A stretch of 64,000 bases of DNA from Actinomycetota bacterium (GCA_009702045.1 WLIV01000008.1:62001-126000); one strand, 5' to 3'. Positions 40,153 to 50,112 are shown, counted from the first letter of the stretch. The notes: generated by a model from the letters alone, not told the origin. Numbers and translations: made by a program.

Positions 40153-41706
40153 TCAGTGGACCTTGCGGTCCATGTCCGCCCAGAACGGTTCGCGCAGTTT
40201 GAACTTCTGCAACTTGCCGGTGGTGGTGCGGGCGAGGGCCTTGCGGAACTCGACGCGCTTGGGGCATTTGTAGTGCGCCAACTTGGTGCGTGTGTGCGCA
40301 ATCAGCTCAGCCTCGGTGAGCGTTGAACCGGCGGTGAGCACCACGAGCGCCATCACCGACTCGCCCCACTTCTCGTCGGGTACGCCGATGACCGCAACCT
40401 CGACGACATCGGGGTGACTGAACACTGCGTCTTCGACCTCGATACTGCTGACGTTCTCGCCACCCGTGATGATCACGTCCTTCTTGCGGTCGCTGATGGT
40501 GAGATAGCCGTCAGCATCCAGGAGTCCGCCATCACCGCTGTGGAACCACGCCTGGCCGTCGGAGTCGTCGGCGGCAGCATGCATCGCATCAGCGGTGGCT
40601 TCGGGTTGGTTCCAGTAACCAGCCATCACGTGGTTGCCGCGGGCCAGCACTTCACCATCAGGGGAGATGTGCATCTGGACACCGATCGCCGGTGCGCCGG
40701 CGCGGCTGAGCTTGATCGCCCGCTCGCCGGGAGTGAGTGCGTCGAACTCAGCTCGGGTGCGGTTCATGGTGAGCAGCGGTGTGGTCTCGGTGAGGCCGTA
40801 GATCTGGATGAACTCCCAGCCCAATTCGGTCTCGATCCGCTCGATCGTCTTCGTCGGCGGTGGCGCACCGGCGCACACGATGCGGACCCGGCCATGGCCG
40901 GGGATCGGGCCATCCCAGTTGCTGGCCGCGTCGAGGATCATGTTCGCCACTGCCGGTGCACCGCACATCACCGTGATGCCGTGCCGCTCGACGCGACGCA
41001 GGATCTCGGCGCCATCAACCTTGCGCAGGATGATGTGCTGCGCACCCATGCCGGTAACGGAGTACAGCACGCCCCACCCGTTGCAGTGGAACTGCGGGAG
41101 CGTGTGCAGGTACACATCGCGGTCGTTGATCCCCAACTGCCAGCCGAACGTGGTGGCGTTGAGCCATACGTTGCGGTGGGTGAGTTGCACTCCCTTTGGC
41201 CGCGCGGTGGTGCCACTGGTGTAGTTGATGGTTGCGGTGGAGTCCTCGTCGTAGACCCACGGCAGCGGGTCGGCGTGTTCGGCCGGTGCATCGGTGGCAC
41301 TGCCGATGACGAAGCGATGCTCGCACTGCACATCTGCGAGGCCATCCTCGAGTTCCGGGTCGACGTACAGCACCCGGGCACCACAGTGCTCGACGATGTA
41401 CTTGACCTCCTCTGCCACGAGACGAAAGTTCACCGGCACGAGCACGCGTCCCGAGCCGCTGACACCGAACAGTGCGGTCAGCAGCCTCGCCGAGTTGTGG
41501 CTGACCACGGCAACACGTTCACCCTGGCCGATACCGAGCGCATCAAGGTGAGCGGCGATCGCCCGCGCCTTCGCCGCCATCTCCGCATACGTGAACGATC
41601 CCCACGACTCGGCAGGTTGATCGGGCTCGTCGACGACAGCGATGCGATCGGGGTAGACCTCTTCGGCGCGGCGGAGGAAGTCGTTGACGGTGAGGGCGAC
41701 GTGCAT
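40153..41706 (-). CDS. Acyl-CoA synthetase (AMP-forming), fatty-acid ligase
   Basis: 517 residues of the ANL superfamily. The ATP motif YTSGTTARPKGVQLTH, the adenylate motif YGLTETTP and the hinge region DGYLTISDRKKDVIITGGEN with the C-terminal catalytic Lys in RTTTGKLQKFKL are all present. It resembles medium/long-chain fatty acyl-CoA ligases of the FadD/AlkK kind. ATG 41706 is used; CACAAT six bases upstream could be its -10. The gene is divergent from the DEAD-box helicase 85 bases away. Confidence 0.9.
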   Translation of the reverse strand: MHVALTVNDFLRRAEEVYPDRIAVVDEPDQPAESWGSFTYAEMAAKARAIAAHLDALGIGQGERVAVVSHNSARLLTALFGVSGSGRVLVPVNFRLVAEEVKYIVEHCGARVLYVDPELEDGLADVQCEHRFVIGSATDAPAEHADPLPWVYDEDSTATINYTSGTTARPKGVQLTHRNVWLNATTFGWQLGINDRDVYLHTLPQFHCNGWGVLYSVTGMGAQHIILRKVDGAEILRRVERHGITVMCGAPAVANMILDAASNWDGPIPGHGRVRIVCAGAPPPTKTIERIETELGWEFIQIYGLTETTPLLTMNRTRAEFDALTPGERAIKLSRAGAPAIGVQMHISPDGEVLARGNHVMAGYWNQPEATADAMHAAADDSDGQAWFHSGDGGLLDADGYLTISDRKKDVIITGGENVSSIEVEDAVFSHPDVVEVAVIGVPDEKWGESVMALVVLTAGSTLTEAELIAHTRTKLAHYKCPKRVEFRKALARTTTGKLQKFKLREPFWADMDRKVH

Positions 41707-41791
41707 CGCCGTATTGTGCCCGCTGCGGACAACCGCTTTGTCATCCTGTGATACCTCCGGGGCACGCGTCGCCCGGTACCCTGGCCTGGAC

Positions 41792-43075
41792 ATGTCTGGA
41801 TTCAACCGCCCTCCGGGCGAGCGTCGCGGCCGACCGCGAGATACGCACCACACCCCGGAACACCGCACCCCGCCCCCGGCGCCGGCGCTCACACTCGCCC
41901 CCGAGGACTACATCCCCACCGGTTTCGTTGAGTTGGGCGTGCCGCCCAATGTCGATTTCGGTCTTGCTGCCGCCGGTTTCACGATGCCATTCGCGATTCA
42001 GGTGAAGGCGATCCCGGTCGCCATCACCGGCCGCGACGTGTGCGGACGCGCCAAGACCGGCTCGGGCAAGACGCTCGCGTTCGGTGTGCCGCTGCTGGCG
42101 CGCCTCACCGGCGAAGGTCAGCCGCGCCGCCCCACCGCTCTGGTGATGGTGCCCACACGCGAACTCGCGCTGCAGGTATCCGAAGTGCTCAGCCCTGTCG
42201 CGATCGCCTGTGGGCGCAGCGTCCTGGCCGTGTACGGCGGCGCTTCCCGTCAGCAGCAGATCGACGCGCTGGCGATCGGTGTCGACGTCATCGTCGCCAC
42301 ACCGCTGCGCCTCATCGACCTGCTCAAGGAAAACGAACTCCAACTCGACGGTATCGAGATCGTGGTGCTCGACGAGGCCGACCGCATGGCCGACGACGGG
42401 TTCACCCCGCAGGTCGAGTGGATCCTGCGCAAGGTCACTGGCGAGCACCAGACGATGTTGTTCTCGGCCACGCTCGACGGTGATGTGGCTCACCTCGTCA
42501 CGCGCTACATGAAGGATCCGGTGGAAGTCGCTATCGACGCGGCGAACGACACGGTGGGCACCATGCATCACCTGTTCCTCGCCGTGCACCACATGGACAA
42601 AGACCGTGTCGTGGCCTCCATCGCCAGCGGTGTGCTGAAGACCATCGTGTTCTGCCAGACCAAGCGCACGTGCGACCGTGTCGAGGGCAACCTCCAAGAC
42701 CTTGGCGTGAAAGCGTCTGCGATCCACGGCGACCTCGCTCAGGCCGCTCGTGAGCGGGCACTGAAGCGGTTCACCGATGGTGAGCTCAGCGTGTTGGTGG
42801 CCACCGACGTCGCGGCCCGTGGTATCGACGTCGACGACATCGGTGTGGTCGTCCACTATGAGCCTGCCGGCGATGTGAAGGACTACTTGCACCGCAGCGG
42901 TCGCACCGCGCGTGCAGGGCGCGACGGTTGGGCCGTCACGCTCGCGGAGTACAACCAGCACACGCAGGTTCGCATCCTGCAGCGTGGAATGCGGCTCGAC
43001 CCGACGCCGCCGATCGAGGTGTTCAGCAACAACCCGAAGCTGAAGCACCTGCCCGACTTCCACAACGAGGGCTGA
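41792..43075 (+). CDS. DEAD-box RNA helicase
   Basis: 427 residues. Q motif region FTMPFAIQVKAIPVAITGRD, Walker A AKTGSGKTLAF, motif Ia PTRELALQ, DEAD as VLDEADRMADDGF, SAT as LFSATLD, and HRSGRTARAGRDG in the second RecA domain. Unwinds RNA duplexes in ribosome assembly or mRNA decay. The short basic N-terminus (about 30 residues) and minimal C-terminus make it a compact member. TACCCT (41777-41782) nine bases before ATG 41792 supports the start. Confidence 0.93.
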   Translation: MSGFNRPPGERRGRPRDTHHTPEHRTPPPAPALTLAPEDYIPTGFVELGVPPNVDFGLAAAGFTMPFAIQVKAIPVAITGRDVCGRAKTGSGKTLAFGVPLLARLTGEGQPRRPTALVMVPTRELALQVSEVLSPVAIACGRSVLAVYGGASRQQQIDALAIGVDVIVATPLRLIDLLKENELQLDGIEIVVLDEADRMADDGFTPQVEWILRKVTGEHQTMLFSATLDGDVAHLVTRYMKDPVEVAIDAANDTVGTMHHLFLAVHHMDKDRVVASIASGVLKTIVFCQTKRTCDRVEGNLQDLGVKASAIHGDLAQAARERALKRFTDGELSVLVATDVAARGIDVDDIGVVVHYEPAGDVKDYLHRSGRTARAGRDGWAVTLAEYNQHTQVRILQRGMRLDPTPPIEVFSNNPKLKHLPDFHNEG

Positions 43076-43091
43076 CGCACCGAGCTGAACC

Positions 43092-43117
43092 CGGGACGGC
43101 GGTCGCCCGCCGTCCCG
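43092..43117. terminator. Bidirectional terminator-like hairpin between helicase and leuD
   Basis: Perfect 11-base stem CGGGACGGCGG (43092-43102) with CCGCCGTCCCG (43107-43117), loop TCGC; flanking CTGAAC/GTTCAG can extend it. It lies in the 53-base gap between convergent genes. No long U-tract. Confidence 0.55.
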
Positions 43118-43128
43118 TGCAGTTCAGT

Positions 43129-43713
43129 TCAGGCCAGCCAGCTCGGCCGGTTGCCTTCGAACGTGTCGATCGCAGCAGCGTGCGACAACGTGATGCCGAT
43201 GTCGTCGAGGCCGTTCAGGAAGCGATGCCGCGTCTGCGGATCCAGCGGGAACGTGGCGGAGATTCCGGCCGAGGGAACCTCGACGGTGAGACGCTCGACG
43301 TCGATCGTGATCTCCACGTTCGGGTCGGCGTCGATCGCCGCCCAGATGGCCTGCACGACGGATTCGGGCACCACGACCGGCACGAGGCCGTTCTTCGTGC
43401 AGTTGTTGCGGAAGATGTCGCTGAAGCTGGGGGCGACGACGGCGTCGAACCCACCCTGCTGGATCGCCCACACTGCGTGCTCGCGCGATGATCCGACGCC
43501 GAACGACGATCCGGCAACCATCACGCTGGCACCGTTGTAGCGCTCGTCGTTGAGCACGAAGTTGCGGTCGTCGCGCCACGTGGCGAACAGGCCCTTCTCG
43601 AAGCCGGTGCGCTCGACACGCTTGAGCCACTCGGCGGGGATGATCTGGTCGGTGTCGACGTCGCTGCGCTTCAGCGGGAGGCCGCGACCGGTGATGATGT
43701 GGACAGCTTTCAC
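43129..43713 (-). CDS. leuD: 3-isopropylmalate dehydratase small subunit
   Basis: 194 residues. The swivel domain of isopropylmalate isomerase: [33 protein letters not shown] (substrate-binding) and [15 protein letters not shown] are diagnostic. Works as a heterodimer with LeuC in leucine synthesis. GTG 43713 overlaps the leuC stop by four bases, giving coupled synthesis of the two subunits. Confidence 0.95.
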   Translation of the reverse strand: MKAVHIITGRGLPLKRSDVDTDQIIPAEWLKRVERTGFEKGLFATWRDDRNFVLNDERYNGASVMVAGSSFGVGSSREHAVWAIQQGGFDAVVAPSFSDIFRNNCTKNGLVPVVVPESVVQAIWAAIDADPNVEITIDVERLTVEVPSAGISATFPLDPQTRHRFLNGLDDIGITLSHAAAIDTFEGNRPSWLA

Positions 43714-45110
43714 TTCAGATCCTCCGGGGTGGCGAAGTGGCCGGCGACCGCGGTGGCGGCAGCGACGGCGGGGGAGACGAGGTGCGTACGACCGCCGCGG
43801 CCCTGGCGGCCTTCGAAGTTGCGGTTGCTGGTGCTGGCCGAGCGCTCGCCGGGGGCCAACTTGTCGGGGTTCATCGCCAGGCACATACTGCAGCCGGGCT
43901 CGCGCCAGTCGGCGCCCGCAGCGCGGAACACCTCGTGCAGACCCTCGGCCTCAGCCTGTGCTTTCACGGCGTGGCTCCCTGGCACCACCATCACACGGGG
44001 CACGGTGACCGTGCGGCCCTTCATCACGGCGGCGGCAGCACGCAGGTCTTCGATACGGCTGTTGGTGCACGAACCGATGAACACCGTGTCGACCTTCACC
44101 TCGCGGATGGGTGTGCCGGCGGTGAGGCCCATGTATTCGAGCGCACGGGCGACCGTGTCGGCGGCCTGGCCCTCGTAGTCCTTCGGGTCGGGGATCAATC
44201 CGGCGATCGGGATCACCTGCGCCGGGTTCGTGCCCCAACTGACCTGCTGGGTCAGCGCGCTGGCATCGACGACGACCTCGCTGTCGAACACCGCACCCTC
44301 GTCGGTGACGAGCGTGCGCCAGTGGGCGACGGCAGCGTCCCAGTCGGCGCCCTTGGGCGCATGCTCGCGGCCCTTCAGGTACTCGAAGGTGATGTCGTCG
44401 GGAGCCACCAGGCCGGCCTTGGCGCCGGCTTCGATGCTCATGTTGCACAGGGTCATGCGACCCTCCATCGACAGTGCCTGGATCGCCGGTCCGCGGTACT
44501 CGATGACGCTGCCGATACCGCCGGCGGTGCCGATCTGGGCGATGATCGCCAACACGATGTCCTTGGCGGTGACGCCGGCTGGTGCGGTGCCCTCGACTCG
44601 CACGCTCATCCACTTCGGGCGACTCTGGGGCAGAGTCTGCGTCGCAAGCACGTGCTCGACCTCGCTGGTGCCGATACCGAACGCGAGTGCACCGAACGCG
44701 CCATGCGTGGCGGTGTGGCTGTCGCCGCACACCACGGTCATGCCCGGGAGGGTGCGCCCCTGTTCGGGAGCGATCACGTGCACGATGCCCTGGCGGGGGT
44801 CGCCCATCGGGAATTCGACGATGCCGAACTCCTTGGTGTTCTCGCGCAGCACTTCCACCTGACGAGCCGAGACAGGATCCTCGAGGGGGAGGTGGATGTC
44901 CGCCGTGGGGACGTTGTGGTCCTCGGTGGCGATGGTGAGGTCGGGACGACGGACGGTGCGACCGGTGAGTCGCAGACCATCGAACGCCTGTGGGCTGGTG
45001 ACCTCGTGCACGAGGTGTAGGTCGATGTACAGCAGATCGGGTTCATCGGCTGCGGAATGCACCACGTGTTGATCCCAAACCTTTTGGGCAAGAGTCGTCG
45101 GCTGCGCCAT
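43710..45110 (-). CDS. leuC: 3-isopropylmalate dehydratase large subunit
   Basis: 466 residues, aconitase superfamily. The 4Fe-4S ligands are one Cys in [13 protein letters not shown] and two in [41 protein letters not shown] is the family signature region. Isomerises 2- to 3-isopropylmalate. ATG 45110 starts 35 bases from the divergent IclR-type regulator gene, with an inverted repeat operator in the gap; no Leu-codon leader fits there, so control differs from that of leuA. Confidence 0.95.
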   Translation of the reverse strand: MAQPTTLAQKVWDQHVVHSAADEPDLLYIDLHLVHEVTSPQAFDGLRLTGRTVRRPDLTIATEDHNVPTADIHLPLEDPVSARQVEVLRENTKEFGIVEFPMGDPRQGIVHVIAPEQGRTLPGMTVVCGDSHTATHGAFGALAFGIGTSEVEHVLATQTLPQSRPKWMSVRVEGTAPAGVTAKDIVLAIIAQIGTAGGIGSVIEYRGPAIQALSMEGRMTLCNMSIEAGAKAGLVAPDDITFEYLKGREHAPKGADWDAAVAHWRTLVTDEGAVFDSEVVVDASALTQQVSWGTNPAQVIPIAGLIPDPKDYEGQAADTVARALEYMGLTAGTPIREVKVDTVFIGSCTNSRIEDLRAAAAVMKGRTVTVPRVMVVPGSHAVKAQAEAEGLHEVFRAAGADWREPGCSMCLAMNPDKLAPGERSASTSNRNFEGRQGRGGRTHLVSPAVAAATAVAGHFATPEDLK

Positions 45111-45116
45111 TGGCTG

Positions 45117-45137
45117 TCTCACTTCCTGAGATAGAGT
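45117..45137. promoter_or_regulatory. Operator/promoter between leuC and the IclR regulator
   Basis: TCTCA (45117-45121), five bases, TGAGA (45127-45131): a perfect inverted repeat centred in the 35-base divergent gap. It abuts TAGAGT (45132-45137), which lies eight bases before the regulator ATG at 45146. Placement fits a repressor site for the adjacent IclR protein, as known for NdgR/LtbR upstream of leuCD in actinobacteria. Confidence 0.65.
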
Positions 45138-45145
45138 TCTCGCTG

Positions 45146-45787
45146 ATGGACAGTGTAAGCGGAGTCGGCGTCATTGACAAAGGGGTGCTGATCCTGCACG
45201 CCCTGGCATCGGGTCCGCACGATCTCGCTCAGCTGCAGCGGGCCACCGGAATGCCTCGGGCCACGGCGCATCGCCTGGCGGTGGCGCTCGAACAGCACCA
45301 TCTCGTACGTCGCGATTCGCTCGGCCGGTTCTGCCTCGGATTCGAACTGATCCGACTGGGGCACGCGACGATGGAGGCCTTCCCGTTGGCCGAGTTGGCG
45401 GCGCCGATTCTCACCGCGTTGCGCGACCTCACCGGTGAGAGTGTGCAGTTGTACGTTCGCGAGCACGACGGTCGCCGCTGTGTGGTGTCCCTGCAGGCCA
45501 ACCATGCGTTGCGCTGGATCGTGCCCGAGGGTGCGTTGTTACCGCTGGACCTCGGGTCGGCAGGGCGCGTCCTCGGCGTCGACGGACCCGATCTGGATGA
45601 CAGCGTGGAAGAACGTGAAGCGGGTGTGGCCTCCGTCAGCGCGGCGGTCCGCGATCGTCAGGGCCGTGTGGTGGCCGCAGTCAGCCTCAGCGGTCCGGTC
45701 GAGCGACTCACCCGGTCGCCACGGAAGTCCTTCGGTGCGCAGGTGCAGGCGGCCGCTGTTGCCCTCGCCCAGGCCCTCCCACGCTGA
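45146..45787 (+). CDS. IclR-family regulator of leuCD (NdgR/LtbR-like)
   Basis: 213 residues. N-terminal winged helix ([22 protein letters not shown]) and a C-terminal IclR effector domain ([19 protein letters not shown]). An IclR protein divergently placed from leuCD is a conserved actinobacterial arrangement, with NdgR/LtbR controlling leucine genes. ATG 45146 has TAGAGT eight bases upstream, so the transcript is probably leaderless; the operator immediately before it suggests autoregulation. Effector not determined; amino acid-related effectors are known for the group. Confidence 0.88.
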   Translation: MDSVSGVGVIDKGVLILHALASGPHDLAQLQRATGMPRATAHRLAVALEQHHLVRRDSLGRFCLGFELIRLGHATMEAFPLAELAAPILTALRDLTGESVQLYVREHDGRRCVVSLQANHALRWIVPEGALLPLDLGSAGRVLGVDGPDLDDSVEEREAGVASVSAAVRDRQGRVVAAVSLSGPVERLTRSPRKSFGAQVQAAAVALAQALPR

Positions 45788-45841
45788 ACCGCTCCCAACC
45801 GGGGCTGCCGGATCGTTCTCTTCGCCGTACCCAGTGAGGGC

Positions 45842-46255
45842 GTGAACGACACCGCATCCCTTCCCTTCCATCTGGCCCGCTGGTTCGAAGCTCGTCTGCA
45901 CCAGACGCTCGACTTCGGTCAGACCTCGCTGCGCCTCTACGGGTTCGACGTGATCGATCCTGATGGGCTCGACAACGACCATCCTGCAGCGGCGCGCGTC
46001 ACGTTCCTCGCCGAGGGTGCCGACATGGAGGCGCTGACTCGGCACCCCGACTCACCAAGGGTGCGCGACTTCGACGCCATCGCAATCGTCTCGGCCGAAT
46101 GGCGGATAGTGCCTCCACCCGACCCGCGCCGACCGCGGCAGTACCCGATTCGGCGCAAGGCGCGAGTGGTAGAGGTGCGCGACGAAACGGGCGGAGCAAC
46201 CATTCTGCGTTTCGAGCACGAACCCGACCACGTGGTGTTCATCGCTGCGGCGTGA
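45842..46255 (+). CDS. Hypothetical protein
   Basis: 137 residues, soluble, mixed alpha/beta, with a segment RPRQYPIRRKARVVEVRD near the C-terminus. No family recognised and no catalytic motif. It starts at GTG 45842, 54 bases after the regulator gene, and is convergent with the FKBP gene. Codon usage looks like its neighbours, so it is likely a real gene. Confidence 0.55.
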   Translation: MNDTASLPFHLARWFEARLHQTLDFGQTSLRLYGFDVIDPDGLDNDHPAAARVTFLAEGADMEALTRHPDSPRVRDFDAIAIVSAEWRIVPPPDPRRPRQYPIRRKARVVEVRDETGGATILRFEHEPDHVVFIAAA

Positions 46256-46271
46256 CGAACGCCGCAGTACG

Positions 46272-47198
46272 TCAGTAGACCGTGACGAGGTCGAGGACGA
46301 CGACCAGGTCGACCGAGGCGGGCAGGCCCAGGTTCGTACTGCCGGCACCGTTGAACACGCTGGCGAATGGCACCTGTGCCTGACGACGCCCGCCGACTTT
46401 CATACCACGCACCGCTTCAACCAGACCGGGGTACACGTCGGTGGTCGCGGAGAAGACGAACGTGAGTGGTGGCTCGCCCCAACTGCTGGCGAGCAGTGCG
46501 CCGGTGTCAGCGCGGTACGACACGATGCGCAACGCAACGGTCTGGCCGTCCTGCACCCCGGCTCCGGTGCCCTCGATCAGCTCAGTGGACACCATCGTGC
46601 CGACGTTCTTGGCTGCCTTCAGTGTGACGCCCGGGTCGTCAGTGGCCTTCGACGTGGGCAGCACCACGATGACATCGACGACGAAGGTCAGCGCATCTCC
46701 GGCCTGGATCGGGCTACCGCTCGGCGGGCTGTCGCCGTAGGCCAGCGATGCCGGAATGTCGAGCTGGCGGCGGCCACCCTGTTGCGCACCGAGGAGCCCT
46801 TGTTCCCAACCTTGAATCACCCGGTTCGAGCCGAGTTGCACGTCGAACCCAGTCGCGCTGTCGAAGTTGCTGTCGAACTCCTCACCGCTGGCCGAGAGCA
46901 CGCCGATGTAGTGCACGACCACCGTGTCGCCCACCGCGGCCTTCGGCCCGGTGCCGGGCGAGAGGTCGGTGATCACCAGCGTGGTGGGCAGTACCTTCGG
47001 GAGCGAGACCGTGGGCTTGTCGACGATGCTGACGGGCGTGGTGTCCGCGCTGCCGGGCACGCTGTCCGCAGTGTCGGGCAGGCTGGCAGCGGTGTCGGGC
47101 ACGCCAGTAATCGGCGAACTGCCGGACTTCGAGTCGGCGCATGCGGCAGCAGCAACGAGCAGAGAGAGACAGAGAACGGCAGGACCGAGGCGGCGCAT
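46272..47198 (-). CDS. FKBP-type peptidyl-prolyl isomerase lipoprotein, two domains
   Basis: 308 residues. A lipoprotein signal (LCLSLLVAAAAC, lipobox ending at Cys near residue 20) is followed by a Ser/Asp/Thr-rich linker, a canonical FKBP domain (GDTVVVHYIGVLSASGEEFD; GWEQGLLGAQQGGRRQLDIP) and a second, degenerate FKBP-like domain (LVEAVRGMKVGGRRQAQVPF). A surface-anchored folding catalyst for exported proteins is likely. ATG 47198 is chosen over 47225, which would overlap the kinase gene. Ten bases separate it from the upstream ABC1 gene, so it ends a four-gene run. Confidence 0.85.
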   Translation of the reverse strand: MRRLGPAVLCLSLLVAAAACADSKSGSSPITGVPDTAASLPDTADSVPGSADTTPVSIVDKPTVSLPKVLPTTLVITDLSPGTGPKAAVGDTVVVHYIGVLSASGEEFDSNFDSATGFDVQLGSNRVIQGWEQGLLGAQQGGRRQLDIPASLAYGDSPPSGSPIQAGDALTFVVDVIVVLPTSKATDDPGVTLKAAKNVGTMVSTELIEGTGAGVQDGQTVALRIVSYRADTGALLASSWGEPPLTFVFSATTDVYPGLVEAVRGMKVGGRRQAQVPFASVFNGAGSTNLGLPASVDLVVVLDLVTVY

Positions 47199-47208
47199 TC
47201 GCAGCACG

Positions 47209-48666
47209 CTATCGGCGTAGGCCATCCAGCCATCCGCGTTCGCGCTCGGCCAGCGGGGTGCTGGCGGGGCCAGCGACGAACGGCCAGAGTTCCTCAGCAA
47301 TCCGTCGGTAGTTACCCTTCGCCTGCAGTTCGCCGAGCAGTGCGTACAGGCCGAGGTTGATGCGCTGGATGAACACGAACGCCTTGGGCACGGTGGCGTA
47401 CTGCGCAATCGGGCTAGTGCGGTCGAACGTATGGCGCATGATGGCGCTCGCGTACTCGCTGCTCCAGGTGACCTCTTGGTCGTGACGGACGCTCTCGTAG
47501 AACTGGCTGAAGTACTCGCCGGTCTCGTCGTCGGGCGCAGGGCATCCGGGCCGCAGCATCCCGGCCGACTCGACGATGCGCCGGAACTCACTCTGATCGT
47601 GGTCGTAGGCCGCGGCCTTCACCATCCCGATGAACGTGCCGATCTCGGTGGCGGTGAAGTGCTTCACCAGCCCGTAGTCGAGGAACGTGACGCGACCGTC
47701 GCCGTGGAACAGGTAGTTGCCGGGGTGCGGGTCGCCGTTGAACGCGTGCATGCCGTAGAGGCTGCGGAACACGAACCGGAACAGCGTCTCGCCGATGAGG
47801 TCTTTCTCGGCCTGCGGCCACGACTGGATGTCTTGCCACGTGCTGCCGTTGACCAGTTCGCTGGTGATGACTGCGGAGCCGCTGAACGATGGCAGCACAT
47901 CGGGTACGTGGATGAACGGGTGTCCGCGGAAGTAGTCGGCGAACAGTTGTTGGTTCTTCGCCTCCAGCCGGTAGTCGAGTTCTTCGATGAGCCGCTCTTT
48001 GATCTCGGCGACCATGTCGTCGGCGTCGAGTCCGCCGAAGCCCTGCTGTAGCAACATCCCCAGCAGGTTCGCGTTGCGTAGGTCGGCCTCGACCGCCTCG
48101 CCCACACCCGGGTACTGCACCTTCACTGCCACTGCCCGTTCTTCGCCCGTGATCGGGTCGAGCACGACAGCGCGGTGCACCTGGCCGATGCTGGCGGCGG
48201 CGATGGGCTGTGGGTCCCATTCGACGAACAGTCGCTCGGGTGGCATACCGAACTCGCGCTCGATGACACCGGCAGCGAGTGCGGCGCTCATCGGCGGGGC
48301 GTTCGATTGCAGGGCCGACAGCGCATCCCTGAGTGGTGTGGGCAGCGCGTCGTCGATGTAGCTCGCCATCTGGCCGAGCTTCATCAGCGCGCCCTTCATG
48401 TTGCCGAGGCGTTCGGCCACCGCCTCGGCAGTTCGCAGCTCGCGCTGTTGGTCGAGCTCGATACGCCGCTCGGCGGAGGCAAACAGCTTGCGCGCCGCGT
48501 TGGTGGCGTAGTGCTTGCCAACGGTGGCGCCGAGACGAGCGACGTCGACGTTGCGTTGCGACCGGCTGGTACGTAGGTGGTGTTGCTCCTTGCGCACTGC
48601 GGCAACGAGTGCCGCCATCGCGGCAGCTACGCCCGTGACGGTGAGGAGGCGACGACCGAACGTCAT
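47209..48666 (-). CDS. ABC1/UbiB-family atypical kinase
   Basis: 485 residues. The KxGQ motif (MKLGQMASYIDD), AAASIGQVHRAV, AVKVQYPGV, and the metal motif FNGDPHPGNYLFHGDGRVTFLDYG are the hallmarks of the UbiB/ADCK family, which support isoprenoid quinone synthesis or lipid homeostasis through ATPase activity. A short N-terminal hydrophobic segment (LTVTGVAAAMAALVAAV) may anchor it. ATG 48666 overlaps the upstream hydrolase stop by four bases. Actinobacteria use menaquinone, so the ubiquinone role does not transfer directly. Confidence 0.9.
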   Translation of the reverse strand: MTFGRRLLTVTGVAAAMAALVAAVRKEQHHLRTSRSQRNVDVARLGATVGKHYATNAARKLFASAERRIELDQQRELRTAEAVAERLGNMKGALMKLGQMASYIDDALPTPLRDALSALQSNAPPMSAALAAGVIEREFGMPPERLFVEWDPQPIAAASIGQVHRAVVLDPITGEERAVAVKVQYPGVGEAVEADLRNANLLGMLLQQGFGGLDADDMVAEIKERLIEELDYRLEAKNQQLFADYFRGHPFIHVPDVLPSFSGSAVITSELVNGSTWQDIQSWPQAEKDLIGETLFRFVFRSLYGMHAFNGDPHPGNYLFHGDGRVTFLDYGLVKHFTATEIGTFIGMVKAAAYDHDQSEFRRIVESAGMLRPGCPAPDDETGEYFSQFYESVRHDQEVTWSSEYASAIMRHTFDRTSPIAQYATVPKAFVFIQRINLGLYALLGELQAKGNYRRIAEELWPFVAGPASTPLAERERGWLDGLRR

Positions 48667-49556
48667 GACGGGAGGGCCTGCGAACGTTCGATGACCGAAT
48701 GCACCGCCCGCAACAACGTGGGCACGAAGCGGTCGGCATTGGCGACGACGGCGTCGTGGTCGCCATCGACGCGGAACGCTTCCGCGCCCGCGATGCCCTC
48801 AAACAAGCGCACCTGCCGACGCAACGGCACGACCTTGTCGCGCATCGTGATCAGCGTGGAGGTGGGCACGTCGATGTCGCTGATCCATGGTCGGGAGTCG
48901 AACTTGCCGATCGCACGACCTGCCTCCAACACCATCCGCCAATCGTGCAGCGATGCTTCCTGGATGGCCCACGGCTGCCACTCTTCGGTCTTGCGTTGCA
49001 GGTAGACCTGGTCGGTGAGCCACTGCCGGGCCTGCGAGGGTGTGAGGCGCGCGAGCGCGGCCAGCCCGGACAGCCCGAGAAATCCCATCCGTTCTTCGCG
49101 CGAACTGATGAAGTGGGGTGCGGTCGCGCACAGCACCAGGCCACGCACTCGTTCGCGGTGCCGTTGCCAGATGAGTTGTGCCACCGGGCCGCCCATGGAG
49201 TAGCCGACGGGGATGACCTGGTCGATCCCCAGCACATCGCACACGGCGAGTGCGTCGTCGGCACAGTCCTCCAGACGGAAGGCCTTCTTCGAGCGGATGC
49301 CGCGGCCGTGGCCACGATGGTCGAGGGCCACCACTCGGTAATGGCGCGACAACGGTTGGTAACACGTGTACCAGTTGAGGTCGCAACTGGCGGTCCACCC
49401 GTGCAGCAACAGCACCGTGGGTGCGTTGGGCGGACCAGCCATGGTGCGCACGAACGTGGTGCCACGCCCGGGCAGGTGCATGGCTGCTCCGGGAGGCAGT
49501 GGAGGGGTGCCCTCTGCACTGACCTCGGTCGCCGACTTCCCGTCGCGAATGGCCAC
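48663..49556 (-). CDS. Alpha/beta hydrolase
   Basis: 297 residues. VLLLHGWTASCDLNW (oxyanion region), the nucleophile elbow VGYSMGGPVAQ, and the late VDGDHDAV with catalytic His define an alpha/beta-hydrolase with Ser-Asp-His triad; MRDKVVPLRRQ carries the likely acid. It is esterase/lipase-like and the substrate is unknown. GTG 49556 shares one base with the greA stop (TAGTG arrangement), and the stop overlaps the ABC1 start, so it is tightly coupled to both. Confidence 0.85.
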   Translation of the reverse strand: MAIRDGKSATEVSAEGTPPLPPGAAMHLPGRGTTFVRTMAGPPNAPTVLLLHGWTASCDLNWYTCYQPLSRHYRVVALDHRGHGRGIRSKKAFRLEDCADDALAVCDVLGIDQVIPVGYSMGGPVAQLIWQRHRERVRGLVLCATAPHFISSREERMGFLGLSGLAALARLTPSQARQWLTDQVYLQRKTEEWQPWAIQEASLHDWRMVLEAGRAIGKFDSRPWISDIDVPTSTLITMRDKVVPLRRQVRLFEGIAGAEAFRVDGDHDAVVANADRFVPTLLRAVHSVIERSQALPS

Positions 49557-50032
49557 TACAGGAGCGCCACCTTCAGCACTTGCACCTTCAGTTGGGCTCC
49601 GGTGGGAGTGGTGTACTCCACCCAGTGCCCCTCGGTCGATCCGAGCAGCGCGCTGCCGAGCGCGGACTGCGGGCTCATCACGTCGAGATTACCGACGCGC
49701 TCTTCCATGTGGCCGAGTAGGTACGTCTCGGCCAGGTCGTGGCTGTCGCCCTCGTAGACGATGGTGACGACGGTGCCGGTCGCCACGACCCCCTCTTCGC
49801 CTGACTCGATGATCTCGGCGTGCTCGAGGAAGTGCTCGAGCTGGCGGATGCGACCTTCCATGTGGCCCTGCTCGTCCTTGGCGGCGTGATAGTCGCCGTT
49901 CTCCGACAGGTCGCCCAGCAGCCGAGCGGCCTCGATCTTTTGTGCGACCTCGATACGACCTCGGGTGGTGAGGTCGTAGTGCTCCTCGGTGAGGCGCTCG
50001 AACGCAGTGCGGGACAGATGGGTGCTGGCCAT
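49556..50032 (-). CDS. greA: Transcription elongation factor GreA
   Basis: 158 residues. The coiled-coil tip GDLSENGDYHAAKDEQ carries the acidic residues that stimulate RNA cleavage in backtracked polymerase, and the C-terminal FKBP-like domain ends SALGSALLGSTEGHWVEY. ATG 50032 is chosen as the family start; TAGGCT lies ten bases upstream. It heads a coupled run greA-hydrolase-ABC1-FKBP on the minus strand. Confidence 0.92.
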   Translation of the reverse strand: MASTHLSRTAFERLTEEHYDLTTRGRIEVAQKIEAARLLGDLSENGDYHAAKDEQGHMEGRIRQLEHFLEHAEIIESGEEGVVATGTVVTIVYEGDSHDLAETYLLGHMEERVGNLDVMSPQSALGSALLGSTEGHWVEYTTPTGAQLKVQVLKVALL

Positions 50033-50063
50033 AGGAAGACCGAGCCTACCCGTCCCACCCCAC

Positions 50064-50112
50064 TGCGTTTGAAGCCGAAACCGCATTGGGTGCGGCCCGG
50101 CCTTCACACGCA
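50064..50112. repeat. Palindromic repeat copy A, 5' flank of putA
   Basis: Imperfect inverted repeat (about 49 bases) whose right arm CCTTCACACGCAGG and core ACCGCA...TGCGG match copy B at 53450-53496. Lies between the greA and putA starts. Confidence 0.65.
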
